Shown: positions 45,605 through 55,250, numbered from the stretch's first letter. The stretch is 64,000 nucleotides of DNA from Clostridium_AD sp036569345 (GCF_036569345.1 NZ_DATCQT010000185.1:1-64000), one strand, 5' to 3'. The notes: generated from the letters alone by a model not told the origin. Program-made: numbers and translations.

Positions 45605-45651
45605 ATTATACCTCTTCGTCAAAATTAGTAATATTTTTTTCATATCAACAT

Positions 45652-46035
45652 CTACATTATCTTCAAAATAGATTGCATTACCGCCATTAAGATAGGTATT
45701 GCCAAAACTAATATCAATATTTTTCCAGAAAATTCAACCTTTGCTGCAATACTACTCTCGCCAGCATCTTTGCAAATCTCACTGCAAAAGGAAGCTAAAT
45801 AAGCAATGCCTAGTATTTTAAAAACCGTGTTTAAATAAATAACATCAATATTTGCCTTATTTGCTAGTGTTTGCATAAAACCCATTATTATTGTAAGCTT
45901 ATTAACCATAAATAAAAAAATCAATATTCCTGCTACAATACTAACTTGAATTGCTAGATCATCCCTTCTGCCTTTGAAAATAAGCACGATAAATAATGCC
46001 GTAAAAGCAAATGCAACAACTTTGATTATTTCCAT
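45652..46035 (-). CDS. spoIIIAD: stage III sporulation protein AD
   Basis: The 127-residue protein has four membrane segments and the family features VAGILIFLFMVNKLT and SEICKDAGESSIAAKVEFSGK. GGAGGAG precedes the ATG. It is a membrane part of the SpoIIIA-SpoIIQ complex. Confidence 0.93.
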   Translation of the reverse strand: MEIIKVVAFAFTALFIVLIFKGRRDDLAIQVSIVAGILIFLFMVNKLTIIMGFMQTLANKANIDVIYLNTVFKILGIAYLASFCSEICKDAGESSIAAKVEFSGKILILVLAIPILMAVMQSILKIM

Positions 46036-46096
46036 AATCTCCTCCTTGCCTGTCTCTATAAGCAGATAACAATTATAAATTGTTGTCCTACTTGTC

Positions 46097-46294
46097 CTAA
46101 AATTGAAACAAAGTTTTTACAGAACTAAACAGGTTGTTTACTAAATTTATAACCATCATAAGAAGCAGAATTATCCCCGCTAAATTTGCAACTACAGCGA
46201 TGTCATCCTTACCACCACTTTTTAAAATCTTATCTATTATAATAATCAGAATACCTGTTGCACCTATTTTAAATAGCAAACTTACATCTAACAC
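46097..46294 (-). CDS. spoIIIAC: stage III sporulation protein AC
   Basis: The 65-residue, two-helix membrane protein begins at GTG 46294 behind a G-rich ribosome binding site. The KSGGKDDIAVVANLAGIILLL block matches SpoIIIAC. It lies between AB and AD in standard order. Confidence 0.92.
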   Translation of the reverse strand: MLDVSLLFKIGATGILIIIIDKILKSGGKDDIAVVANLAGIILLLMMVINLVNNLFSSVKTLFQF

Positions 46295-46307
46295 GTGTTA
46301 ACCCCCC

Positions 46308-46826
46308 CTATATTAATGCTATTACAAGCATTGCCCCAAAAGAAAATCCTAAATATCTATACATTTTTATATTTTTGTTCATAAATTCTTCTGATATCTT
46401 AATTTGCTTTTTTAAATTTGCTATTGTAAGCGAAAACATGCTATTTTGACCTTGTATATCAGATTCCCCCAGTGTCTTAGATAAATCCAAAATAACATTT
46501 ATATCATCGGCATTTAGATACATTTTATTTTTTGTTGCATTCACAGCACTATTCATAGCCTCATATACATTTTCATATTCATTGTCAGACAGCAATTCAC
46601 TTGTTTTATTAAAAAGTTCATTAATAGGCTCTTTGCTTTTACTTGCTATACTTTTAAATGCATCTGGCAAAAGAGCATGTACATAAGTTATTTCATTTTG
46701 AAGTTGGTAAATTGCTCTTTGAACTTCATTTAGTTGAAATACTCTATATTTAAGCCGTTCACTGTATATAAATCCAGCCATTGTTGAAGCACCCAAAATT
46801 ACAATACATGCAATTATTTTAATCAT
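46308..46826 (-). CDS. spoIIIAB: stage III sporulation protein AB
   Basis: The 172-residue protein resembles GspF-like components. It has an N-terminal membrane segment, a helical middle (FQLNEVQRAIYQLQNEITY) and a C-terminal membrane segment. The frame opens at 46865, but ATG at 46826 has GGAGG upstream and gives the same size as in Bacillus. It follows the spoIIIAA stop directly. Confidence 0.93.
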   Translation of the reverse strand: MIKIIACIVILGASTMAGFIYSERLKYRVFQLNEVQRAIYQLQNEITYVHALLPDAFKSIASKSKEPINELFNKTSELLSDNEYENVYEAMNSAVNATKNKMYLNADDINVILDLSKTLGESDIQGQNSMFSLTIANLKKQIKISEEFMNKNIKMYRYLGFSFGAMLVIALI

Positions 46827-46827
46827 A

Positions 46828-47748
46828 TTATGACCTCCACATATCTGTGCCTTTAGTAAAATCATAAATACATTCTATTGTCCCAATTCCTCTTTTGTTG
46901 TTAAGCACAATTCCCCTAGTAAATACATAGTTTTCCATGATATCTTTAAAAACTAATCTTTTATACAAGTCCTCAATTCCAAAACCATGAATAGTTGTAA
47001 TTAGACTGATTCCAGAATTCAGTGCCATTAGAATACTCTCCATATCCTTTTGGGTACCTATTTCATCACAAACTATCACATCAGGTGACATACTTCTAAT
47101 TGCCATCATAATTCCTTGACTCTTAGGACAATTATCTAATACATCCGACCTAATGCCTACGTCCATTTGGGGTATTCCTTTAAAAGAACCAGCTATTTCA
47201 GACCTCTCATCAATAATAGAAACATTTTTTCCATGGAATTTTTTATCTCTATCCCCTTGTGATATCTGTCTGGAAATATCTCTAAGTAAAGTAGTTTTTC
47301 CACATTTGGGTGGAGATATAATTATTGTATTGTAAACCGAATTATTATTAGTAATATATGGCATTACTTTATCAGCACAACCAATAATTTCTTTACATGC
47401 TCTTATATTTATAGACGATATGTCTTTAATCGTTTTTATGCTATTATTTTCAATAACACAAATTCCACATAGTCCAACTCGGTGTCCACCTTTTATAGTT
47501 ATATACCCCTGCCTAATTTCATCTTCAAAAGCATATATTGAGTAATTGCTTATCCTCTGCATTATGTATTTTATATCTTCTGGCGTTGCGATATAATCCC
47601 AGATTTCTTCTTTACTGCCAATGTGAATGGACAGAGGCTTGTTTACTTTTATCCTAATCTCTTCAAGTTGCTGTAAATTATGGACCTGTTCCAATTTGCT
47701 TCTAATATTTTTAGGTAATATTTCAAATAAATCATTAGTGACTAACAT
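46828..47748 (-). CDS. spoIIIAA: stage III sporulation protein AA, ATPase
   Basis: SpoIIIAA is the cytoplasmic secretion-type ATPase of the mother cell-forespore channel. The 306-residue protein has Walker A in SPPKCGKTTLLRDISR, Walker B in VIVCDEIGTQKD and the GGHRVGLCG block. It opens the eight-gene spoIIIAA-AH operon, which is complete here. Confidence 0.95.
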   Translation of the reverse strand: MLVTNDLFEILPKNIRSKLEQVHNLQQLEEIRIKVNKPLSIHIGSKEEIWDYIATPEDIKYIMQRISNYSIYAFEDEIRQGYITIKGGHRVGLCGICVIENNSIKTIKDISSINIRACKEIIGCADKVMPYITNNNSVYNTIIISPPKCGKTTLLRDISRQISQGDRDKKFHGKNVSIIDERSEIAGSFKGIPQMDVGIRSDVLDNCPKSQGIMMAIRSMSPDVIVCDEIGTQKDMESILMALNSGISLITTIHGFGIEDLYKRLVFKDIMENYVFTRGIVLNNKRGIGTIECIYDFTKGTDMWRS

Positions 47749-47771
47749 TTTTTTCGCCCTCCCATATATAA

Positions 47772-47800
47772 TTTGTATTATATATTATCGTAAAATATTC
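47772..47800 (-). promoter_or_regulatory. SigE-like promoter of the spoIIIA operon
   Basis: GAATATT (47800-47794), 14 bases and AATACAAA (47779-47772) resemble the SigE consensus KMATATT-N14-CATACAmT, one -10 base off at the start. SigE control of spoIIIA is known in Bacillus. Confidence 0.55.
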
Positions 47801-47877
47801 CTCATAAATCAAAAATTTATTAACTTAAATAAGATTCATTTTACCAAATATATGTGCTGTGACCTAAAAAAAGAACA

Positions 47878-47942
47878 AAAAAAAAGGACCATCTCAAAAT
47901 GATTTAAAAAATCATTTTTGAGATAGCCTCTCTTCTTTTTAA
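47878..47942 (-). terminator. terminator after efp
   Basis: The stem pairs CTATCTCAAAAATGATT with AATCATTTTGAGATGG (minus strand) and is followed by a long T-run. It lies directly after the efp stop. Confidence 0.88.
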
Positions 47943-47944
47943 AT

Positions 47945-48502
47945 TTAAACTCTTAGCATGTAATCGCCATTTCTAGTGTCTATTCTTATAGTTTCACCTT
48001 CATTAACAAACATTGGAACTTGAATTATTGCTCCTGTTTCTACAGTAGCTGGTTTTGTTACACTTGAAGATGTGTTTCCTTTAACACCTGGTTCAGTTGC
48101 AGTAATAAGTAATTCTACAAAGTTTGGAGCCTCTACTGAGAAAGCCTCATCCTTATAAAATTTTATTATAGCAAACATATTTTCTTTTAAGTATTTTATT
48201 GCATCTTCAACTTTTTCGTAGTTAAGTGGTATTTGTTCAAAAGTTTCTTGATCCATGAAGTAGTATAGTCCGTCAGCTGCATATAAATACTGCATTTCTT
48301 TTCTTTCTATAACTGCCTCTTGTAATTTTGTAGTTGGGTTAAACGTTTTTTCTGTAACCCCTGAGTTTATAACGTTTCTTAATTTAGTTCTTACAAATGC
48401 AGCTCCCTTACCAGGTTTTACATGTAAAAAATCTATTACGGTGTAAACTTGTCCACCTTCATCAAATGTAGTTCCTTTTCTTATGTCTCCCGCTGATATC
48501 AT
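47945..48502 (-). CDS. efp: elongation factor P
   Basis: EF-P relieves ribosome stalling at polyproline stretches. The 185-residue protein has the three beta-barrel layout, with the modified-Lys loop region in HVKPGKGAAFVRTK (about residue 32) and the C-terminal TRNGDYMLRV signature. GAGGG precedes the ATG. Its place next to the spoIIIA operon is conserved in firmicutes. Confidence 0.96.
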   Translation of the reverse strand: MISAGDIRKGTTFDEGGQVYTVIDFLHVKPGKGAAFVRTKLRNVINSGVTEKTFNPTTKLQEAVIERKEMQYLYAADGLYYFMDQETFEQIPLNYEKVEDAIKYLKENMFAIIKFYKDEAFSVEAPNFVELLITATEPGVKGNTSSSVTKPATVETGAIIQVPMFVNEGETIRIDTRNGDYMLRV

Positions 48503-48845
48503 TTAGTATCCCTCCAAAATTCATTAATAATTCAATTAATCCATTTATATTATAATCTTACTAGCTGAAACCCTAACGCCTAAACGTAACCTTTATATAT
48601 ATTATCATATTTAGTATAGACTAACAATACTTGATTTATACACTTAAACACATATGGACTCTTTGAAAGGTATTCATACCACGTTTTATACCCCAGGCTT
48701 TCCATAAACATTATATATTAATATAAATTTGTATACATATACCTGATATAAGTCAATCCACTAATTAATAAAAGTAATATAAACATTCCAGTTGAACAAT
48801 ATTATTTTATCAAAATTAGATAATATTTGCAAATATATTTACTAA
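48503..48845. other. intergenic region between the pilus operon and efp
   Basis: This stretch of about 340 bases lies after the last pilus gene and before efp. Apart from the short reading frame at 48580-48711 I see no gene and no strong hairpin, so the pilus operon has no obvious terminator here. It should hold the efp promoter. Confidence 0.4.
48580..48711 (-). CDS. possible 43-residue small ORF
   Basis: The frame (begins MFMESLGYKTWYEY) is aromatic- and Lys-rich and reads like protein rather than random AT-rich translation. No clear ribosome binding site precedes either ATG (48711 or 48705). It could be a gene remnant or a chance frame. Confidence 0.25.
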   Translation of the reverse strand: MFMESLGYKTWYEYLSKSPYVFKCINQVLLVYTKYDNIYKGYV

Positions 48846-49247
48846 TCACTTGTTTTTCAAAAAATCGATTTTTATAATTGTAATTTTCGAATCTTTATTT
48901 GTATTAATGCTTTTTATACTTAAAAAATTTTCACTTTCATTTAATGAACATAAGTAGCTGTACAATAATTTTATATCTCCCTTATAATTAACCTCCACAT
49001 TACATATTCCATCTTCCAACATACTCATAGATTTAAATACAAAATTCTTATTTTTTCCTAGACATTCTATAATATCACTATATCCGTATTTATCTACATT
49101 ATTAGTATTTTTAACATTCGGGGTACTAAATGCCTGATTTTTAACGTTAATAAATTTATTATTAACTAAAATAAATTTATAAGAGAATATAACCATTACC
49201 AAAACCAAAATAACTAACATCCATCTAGATCTTCTATTTTTATACAT
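48846..49247 (-). CDS. PilO-like small pilus assembly protein
   Basis: The 133-residue protein has one N-terminal membrane segment (residues 10-30) and a soluble C-terminal domain ending in a beta-rich stretch, the layout of PilO. Similarity is weak, and the call rests mostly on its place as the last gene of a PilM-PilN-PilO-like row. It ends before the non-coding stretch upstream of efp. Confidence 0.5.
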   Translation of the reverse strand: MYKNRRSRWMLVILVLVMVIFSYKFILVNNKFINVKNQAFSTPNVKNTNNVDKYGYSDIIECLGKNKNFVFKSMSMLEDGICNVEVNYKGDIKLLYSYLCSLNESENFLSIKSINTNKDSKITIIKIDFLKNK

Positions 49248-49249
49248 TT

Positions 49250-49696
49250 TTAAACCTCTAATATAACTTTGAAGTTAAATTTCCCTTCATTTTTAATATT
49301 TGGTGTTAATTTTATTATTGAATAATGATTTTCTATACTTCTTATAGCGTCATTAAATTCCTCATAACTTTTAATTTCAATGTCTATTTCTAAATTGTCT
49401 TTAGTTAAAATTATATTTTTATAACTTAAATTGTTTTTACTTAAAAAATCACTGAGTTCTTTGTATTTTTCAATAATAACTATATCGCGTTTAACATTTT
49501 TCTTTTCACTTATTTTATTATTTACATTATAAGTATTTGTATCTCTATCTTTTGTATTATTAGATATATTTAATATACAGCTAAGTAAAAAAATATTTAT
49601 TATTAAAATTATCATACTAATTATTTTAATTTTTTTATTTTTTATTTTATTTTTTTCATCTAAATACCAATTAGGAATAAATGTTTCTTTTATCAT
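49250..49696 (-). CDS. PilN-like small pilus assembly protein
   Basis: The 148-residue protein begins with a short cytoplasmic tail containing FIPNWYL, as in PilN partners of PilM, then one membrane segment (residues about 23-43) and a ferredoxin-like C-terminal part. The call is by layout and position. Confidence 0.5.
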   Translation of the reverse strand: MIKETFIPNWYLDEKNKIKNKKIKIISMIILIINIFLLSCILNISNNTKDRDTNTYNVNNKISEKKNVKRDIVIIEKYKELSDFLSKNNLSYKNIILTKDNLEIDIEIKSYEEFNDAIRSIENHYSIIKLTPNIKNEGKFNFKVILEV

Positions 49697-49702
49697 ATTA
49701 TT

Positions 49703-50479
49703 TTATCCTTTTACTATAATATATTTTAGCAATTCTTCTCGTTTTAATTCATCTAAAATTTGACAAGATAATCCTAAATATTCAAACTTATCAATATTTA
49801 ATTCTTTAACATTTGTGTAATATATTTTCTCGCACAATTTTGCATTAGCATTATATTGTTCTAAAAAGTCATCCATTATCTGTGAAAATTTCAACATTGA
49901 CAATTCCTTAATACTTGCAATATGGTTAGCAACAATCTCTTCGTCATGGCATATTAAGAAATATAAATTATAATTATAATAAAAAACTAGTATATATTTT
50001 TTTACATTTATTTTACTTGAATAATAGTTTTTAAAGCAAAATTGAATTAAGTTTACTTTCTTCAAATTGATATTGTTATTTATGCTATTTTCTAAAATAT
50101 CTAAATTATTACCCTTAAGACAAAAAACTAATATTTGCATATTAAATTCATCTTTTTTTATTAACTTATAGGTAAATACAATATTATCTATATCCTTATA
50201 ATAATATCTTAACTCATTTTTAATCATATCATTTATTAGATATTTTTTAACTATTGGCAATGTTACCAGTTTAATATAAACTGTTTCACCTTCAACGAGA
50301 ACATATAGATTTTTGTTTTTTATATCAACTTGGAAGTCTTTTATATTCTCATTGTCCTTGCAATATGTATTTTCATAAGAAATCTTGTTCACTTTATTTA
50401 AAATTCTGTGTTTAGAAAATTCCATACCCGAAATACTTTTCGGTGAAATTTCTAGAAACATATTTTTTCTAAATTTCAT
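49703..50479 (-). CDS. pilM: PilM-like actin-fold pilus assembly protein
   Basis: The 258-residue soluble protein has no signal peptide. Its start (FLEISPKSISGMEF) resembles the first strands of PilM, and the middle carries a pilus-biogenesis-type region. PilM binds PilN on the cytoplasmic side of the type IV pilus platform. The sequence is divergent and shorter than proteobacterial PilM. Confidence 0.55.
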   Translation of the reverse strand: MKFRKNMFLEISPKSISGMEFSKHRILNKVNKISYENTYCKDNENIKDFQVDIKNKNLYVLVEGETVYIKLVTLPIVKKYLINDMIKNELRYYYKDIDNIVFTYKLIKKDEFNMQILVFCLKGNNLDILENSINNNINLKKVNLIQFCFKNYYSSKINVKKYILVFYYNYNLYFLICHDEEIVANHIASIKELSMLKFSQIMDDFLEQYNANAKLCEKIYYTNVKELNIDKFEYLGLSCQILDELKREELLKYIIVKG

Positions 50480-50490
50480 TATTTTCCTCC

Positions 50491-50955
50491 TTATTTAAGC
50501 GGACGTTCAGTTTTTATAAATACCATCTCAAAACTTCCGTCTATAACTGCTAAACTATAATAATCTTCTCTATTTCTACTAAGTTCGAAGGGTGTTGTAA
50601 AAATAAATTCATTTGTCGAATTAGGATGAGTCACCTTAGCCTTTCCATAAGTTACAATGCTACTTGTAGAATTAGGAAAGAACTTATTTATTTCTTTTTC
50701 TTTTATTTCTATACTATTTGCATTAATACAAGATAAAAATAAAGTCATTAAATACTCTTTGTCCTTTTGATAAGTATCTTCTATTTTATTAGCATCTGTT
50801 TTTTTAATACTATCCTCATTTAATATATATCTTTTAGCGCTGATAGAATACTTTACTTCTGCCATATATATATCAAATATTGACATCATAATGGCTAAAC
50901 AGATAACCCCTATTAGAATTGTATAAATCAATATAAATCCCTTTTTAGTTTGCAT
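50491..50955 (-). CDS. prepilin-like protein lacking Glu5
   Basis: The 154-residue protein has a prepilin-type start, KKG followed by FILIYTILIGVICLA, with cleavage expected after Gly. Position +5 is Tyr instead of Glu, as in GspK/PilX-like tip pseudopilins. It overlaps the next prepilin gene by 11 bases. Confidence 0.65.
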   Translation of the reverse strand: MQTKKGFILIYTILIGVICLAIMMSIFDIYMAEVKYSISAKRYILNEDSIKKTDANKIEDTYQKDKEYLMTLFLSCINANSIEIKEKEINKFFPNSTSSIVTYGKAKVTHPNSTNEFIFTTPFELSRNREDYYSLAVIDGSFEMVFIKTERPLK

Positions 50956-51388
50956 TTTCTATCGCCAAACACCTCTCAATACTTTGACCATTCTTCCAAA
51001 TCACTTTTATATAAAGAATTTTTCCGGATTTTATAGCCACAAAATCTTTTACATCATCTATAATAATATTATTTCCAGTCCCATTTTCTGTATTAGGGAA
51101 AATACGTACGTCTTCGTTTACACATTTTATATACTTTGTGCTAATTCCTTTGTAATAATTTATATAAATAACATTCCCCTCAGTTTTTACTTTATATGCT
51201 GTCTGATTCACTTCTTTTTCTATTACTGCTATGGCTTCGTTTAAATAGTTAAAACCATTATCTTGTAATATGATATTTTTATAGCTTTTCTCATAAGATA
51301 TAAGTATACTATCTACCACTCCCACCATTAGAAATACCAAGGCCATAGCAATCACTATTTCTATAAGCGTAAATCCCTTTTTTTTCAT
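50945..51388 (-). CDS. prepilin-type protein (PilW/GspJ-like)
   Basis: The 147-residue protein starts with KKKG followed by FTLIEIVIAMALVFL, a full class III signal with Glu at +5. The remainder is a beta-rich globular part. It probably is a minor pilin. It overlaps both neighbours by a few bases, so translation is coupled. Confidence 0.75.
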   Translation of the reverse strand: MKKKGFTLIEIVIAMALVFLMVGVVDSILISYEKSYKNIILQDNGFNYLNEAIAVIEKEVNQTAYKVKTEGNVIYINYYKGISTKYIKCVNEDVRIFPNTENGTGNNIIIDDVKDFVAIKSGKILYIKVIWKNGQSIERCLAIENAN

Positions 51389-51888
51389 TTATGGTCACCT
51401 TTATAGAAATTACACTGAAATTCTAATATATCCTTATTCCCTCCAGCAAGTAATGATAGGCTTACTTTATAGACCTCCACCGTTGAGATATTTTTTATAA
51501 GATCGCTTTTTATATATGAACTTTCACTTACATGTAAGATATCTTTTACAAAATCACATTTTATATATGCATTTTCAACAAGTGCCTGGTTTGAAAACAA
51601 TCCTATTCCACCTGTTTTAATTTTATCAAAATCCATATTCTCTTTGTTAATATATACTCTTTTCTCCGTTTCCAACTGCTTTAACTCAACAAATGTCATA
51701 TTATATATAATATTATTTTTTAAAGCTTCAATTATTAAAACATTATTATTTATAGTTTTAATATCTTTTTTCATATTCAAAGAAGTTACGTCAAAGGACA
51801 TCATACAAATAAAAATAATAGCAAATACACCTAGGCTACATATTACCTCCACTAATGTGAACCCTTTTTTAGTCAATGATTGAAACAT
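51385..51888 (-). CDS. prepilin-type protein (PilV/GspI-like)
   Basis: The 167-residue protein has KKG followed by FTLVEVICSLGVFAI, with Glu at +5. It is larger than the usual minor pilin and lies inside the pilus operon, overlapping its neighbours. Confidence 0.75.
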   Translation of the reverse strand: MFQSLTKKGFTLVEVICSLGVFAIIFICMMSFDVTSLNMKKDIKTINNNVLIIEALKNNIIYNMTFVELKQLETEKRVYINKENMDFDKIKTGGIGLFSNQALVENAYIKCDFVKDILHVSESSYIKSDLIKNISTVEVYKVSLSLLAGGNKDILEFQCNFYKGDHK

Positions 51889-52312
51889 AGCCTGTATCTA
51901 CTTTCATGGTAATGTGATGGGTTTTTTCATTATTATCTTTTATAGTTATTGTAAATGCATCATTACTAAACCCATAATTATCAATTTGAATTTCTCCACC
52001 TTTTCGCCTTCCCGTAATTTCAAAGGATGTTATCTTATTTGATAGTATTAGTTTGTTTACCACTTTCATTTCATATGCTAACTTCATTTCCTTTTTTGTC
52101 ATATCAAAATATATATTTGCAGTACAATAATTTTCTCTACAATATATTTTAGAATTATTTATAAAACTTACAACAGCACTACAAGCGTAATCTGAATCAA
52201 CTTTATTTTTTAAAGTTTTATAATACCTAATTGAAACAACACTACATCCTCCAATTAAACTCATAATAGATAAAACTAAAATTATTTCAATTAATGTAAA
52301 TCCCCTGCGCAT
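51869..52312 (-). CDS. prepilin-type protein (GspH/FimT-like)
   Basis: The 147-residue protein has RRG followed by FTLIEIILVLSIMSL, with Glu at +5, and a short beta-rich C-terminal part of the GspH/FimT kind. It is the first prepilin gene after pilC. Confidence 0.75.
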   Translation of the reverse strand: MRRGFTLIEIILVLSIMSLIGGCSVVSIRYYKTLKNKVDSDYACSAVVSFINNSKIYCRENYCTANIYFDMTKKEMKLAYEMKVVNKLILSNKITSFEITGRRKGGEIQIDNYGFSNDAFTITIKDNNEKTHHITMKVDTGYVSIID

Positions 52313-52332
52313 AAATCCTCCTTATTATTCAT

Positions 52333-53529
52333 TTAAACTTTACCTGCTGCATCCATAACATTGAGCATTGGTAGCATGACCGCGAGTACTATTGTCCCAA
52401 TCATAATTCCTAAAAATATTATTAAAATTGGTTCTAGTAGCACTGTCGCTTTCTCTACATTTTCCTGTGCATCTTCATAGAAGACATCTGCTGCTGTTAA
52501 AAACATTCCATCTAAATTGCCCGTTTCTTCACCTATTTTTATCATAGATATAAAAAATTGTGGAAATAACTTCATTTCATTTAAGGAACTCCATAATTCT
52601 TTTCCATTTTTTATATTATAAGAAACTATTTTAAGTTTTAACTTAAAATAGTTATCACCAACAACATCATCAATTATTTCAAAAGACTTTAGTATTCCCA
52701 CACCACTACTTAATAATATATTAAGTCCTCTAGAAAACCTTGAGAAAATAAGTCGTTTGTACACAGGACCTAATATTGGACAAATAAATTTAAATTTGTC
52801 AAAAACTATCTTGCCCTTTTCTGTTTTTACATATCGTGAAAAAATTAAAACTGTTATTAAAATAATTATCAAAATCCATAATAAATTACTGCTTGCAAAG
52901 TTACTTGCTCCCAAAACGAGTTTTGTTATTAGTGGAATATCTGCATCGAAAGAATTTAAATTAGTAATGAAGACTGGAATTACCTTTATAAGCAAAAACA
53001 ATGATACTATCATTAATGTTAGAAATACAGTACATGGATAAATCATTGAATTCACTATTTTTTTTAAGAGTTTATTCTCTTTTTCATAATACTTAGATAA
53101 TTCTTCTAAGATTATATCCAATTTTCCACTCTCCTCGCCTAAATAAATCATATTTATCATAAACTCAGGAAATACATTTGTAGTCTTTCTCATACTTTCA
53201 AAGAGGGAATTGCCTCTTTTTACATTTTCCCTAATGCTAATGAGACTGTTTTTTATGGATTTATGTAGCATTTGCTCATATAGTAAATTAAGAGTATCAC
53301 ATATGGGTATTCCTGCCTTAATGCATATTGAGAATTGCTTGCAAAATATAGATATCGTTTTTAAATTTGGTTTGGTATCAATTTCAGCTATTTTTTTTAT
53401 AATCCTTGTTTTCATTAAAAATATTTCTTGCTTTCGTAATTGTAATGCTAATTCTTCAATACTATCACTATCAGTAATACCTTTTATTAACGTCCCATTC
53501 CATGTTTTAGCCAAATATTTATATTTCAT
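52333..53529 (-). CDS. pilC: type IV pilus inner membrane platform protein PilC
   Basis: The 398-residue protein has two T2SSF domains (about 60-185 and 260-390), each ending in membrane segments. The blocks GIPICDTLNLL and SGVGILKSFEII are the paired repeats, and MIYLGEESGKLD and MIKIGEETGNLD are hallmark motifs. It is coupled with pilB just upstream. Confidence 0.92.
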   Translation of the reverse strand: MKYKYLAKTWNGTLIKGITDSDSIEELALQLRKQEIFLMKTRIIKKIAEIDTKPNLKTISIFCKQFSICIKAGIPICDTLNLLYEQMLHKSIKNSLISIRENVKRGNSLFESMRKTTNVFPEFMINMIYLGEESGKLDIILEELSKYYEKENKLLKKIVNSMIYPCTVFLTLMIVSLFLLIKVIPVFITNLNSFDADIPLITKLVLGASNFASSNLLWILIIILITVLIFSRYVKTEKGKIVFDKFKFICPILGPVYKRLIFSRFSRGLNILLSSGVGILKSFEIIDDVVGDNYFKLKLKIVSYNIKNGKELWSSLNEMKLFPQFFISMIKIGEETGNLDGMFLTAADVFYEDAQENVEKATVLLEPILIIFLGIMIGTIVLAVMLPMLNVMDAAGKV

Positions 53530-53570
53530 ATTATATTTCCCATCTTTGACTCCCTATTTCTTTATACACC

Positions 53571-55250
53571 TTATTTAAGACTATAGCTATAAGTAGCATT
53601 TACAAATTCTTCTATCGAGGTTATACCCTCAAGAACTAAAGTTTTACAGCTCTCGAAAAGTGAACTTAATCTTTTTTCATTACAATATTTCCAAAGCTCC
53701 TCGCTTATCCCACTTCTTGCTATAATTGATTTATGTATACTATCTAATTTTAACAACTCGTATATTACAGTCCTCCCTTTATATCCAGTTTCATTGCACT
53801 TATTGCATCCTAAAGCACTATAGGTTTTTTCTCCAGATTTGAATCCTAAATGAGAAAATTCATTATTAGTAATCTCATATTCAGTTTTACAGTATGAGCA
53901 TAATTTTCTTACTAATCTTTGAGCTAATACTACAACTAATGAATCCGCAACAAGATATGCTGGAATACCCATGTCAATTAGCCTAGATATTGAGGCACTA
54001 GATCCATTTGTATGAAGCGTTGATAGCACAAGATGACCTGTTATAGAAGCTCTAACAGCTATTTGAGCAGTTTCTTCATCTCGTATCTCCCCGATCATGA
54101 TAATATCGGGATCTTGCCTTAAAATACTACGTAATCCTGTTGAAAAAGTAAGACCCGCTTTATTATTTACATTTACTTGATTAATTCTTGGCATATTATA
54201 TTCTATTGGATCTTCTATAGTAATAATATTTTTGCTTTTGCAATTAATTTCATTTAATAACGCATATAGAGTTGTTGATTTTCCACTTCCTGTAGGTCCT
54301 GCAACTATTATCATTCCATGAGAAAGCTTTAATATATCCCTTAAAATCGTAACTTTATCTGAGCTAAAACCTAATGAGTCTAAATTAATGAATCTTTCTG
54401 CTTTGTATAGAACTCTTATAACCAGTTTTTCTCCATACATTGTTGGCAGCGAGGATACCCTAAAATCGTAGTCTATTCCGTCTATATCCTCAGTTATCTT
54501 TCCATCTAGGGGAATTAATTTCGTAGCTATATCCATATTTGCCATTATTTTTATTCTTGTACATAATGATTTATATATATTACTAGGAATTTGATTTATT
54601 TCGTTTAGAATACCATCTACTCTCATTCTAATTATAGCAAAATCTTTAAAAGGCTCTAGATGGATATCACTAGCCTGTGCATTAACTGCCCTCTTTAGTA
54701 ATGAGTTCGTTATCCTTATAACTGGTGCATCTTCAGTAGACAATGATGAATGAACATCTTCATTTTTTTGTTTAGCTTCTAGCATATATACTTTTTTCAT
54801 TTCTTCAACTGCCACATCGACAATTTGTTTTCCATAGCAACTTTCAATTGCATCCGAAATATGACTCTCCAAGGCAAAGAATACTTTTATTTTTTTATTA
54901 GTTATAAATTTTAGTTCATCAATAACTTTTATTTCAAAAGGATTCGAAAATGCAACATGTACTTCATTGTCATTATCATAAAAAGGAATTAAATTATATT
55001 TTTGTGCTACCTCTTTTGATATTTGGTTATAGGCATCATTCTTGGTGAATTTAGATTCTAAATCAACATATGGTACGCCATAATCATTCTGTAGAACTAA
55101 AATGAACTCATTCAAATTCACTTTTATGTCACTGAGAATTATTTGTTCTTTACTACGATTGATTTTTTGTGAAAGTTCTACTACCTCTTTATACCGTTCT
55201 GATGTAATTAAGTTTTTTTCTAATAATGTTTGGAGTAAATTTTTTTTCAT
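53571..55250 (-). CDS. pilB: type IV pilus assembly ATPase PilB
   Basis: The 559-residue ATPase powers pilus extension. It has an N-terminal MshEN-like domain (residues 1-150), Walker A GPTGSGKST, the Asp box and Walker B in IMIGEIRDEETA, the His box STLHTNGSS and a zinc tetracysteine (CSYC and CNKC). It is first in the operon. No retraction ATPase (PilT) or prepilin peptidase is in the window. Confidence 0.94.
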   Translation of the reverse strand: MKKNLLQTLLEKNLITSERYKEVVELSQKINRSKEQIILSDIKVNLNEFILVLQNDYGVPYVDLESKFTKNDAYNQISKEVAQKYNLIPFYDNDNEVHVAFSNPFEIKVIDELKFITNKKIKVFFALESHISDAIESCYGKQIVDVAVEEMKKVYMLEAKQKNEDVHSSLSTEDAPVIRITNSLLKRAVNAQASDIHLEPFKDFAIIRMRVDGILNEINQIPSNIYKSLCTRIKIMANMDIATKLIPLDGKITEDIDGIDYDFRVSSLPTMYGEKLVIRVLYKAERFINLDSLGFSSDKVTILRDILKLSHGMIIVAGPTGSGKSTTLYALLNEINCKSKNIITIEDPIEYNMPRINQVNVNNKAGLTFSTGLRSILRQDPDIIMIGEIRDEETAQIAVRASITGHLVLSTLHTNGSSASISRLIDMGIPAYLVADSLVVVLAQRLVRKLCSYCKTEYEITNNEFSHLGFKSGEKTYSALGCNKCNETGYKGRTVIYELLKLDSIHKSIIARSGISEELWKYCNEKRLSSLFESCKTLVLEGITSIEEFVNATYSYSLK

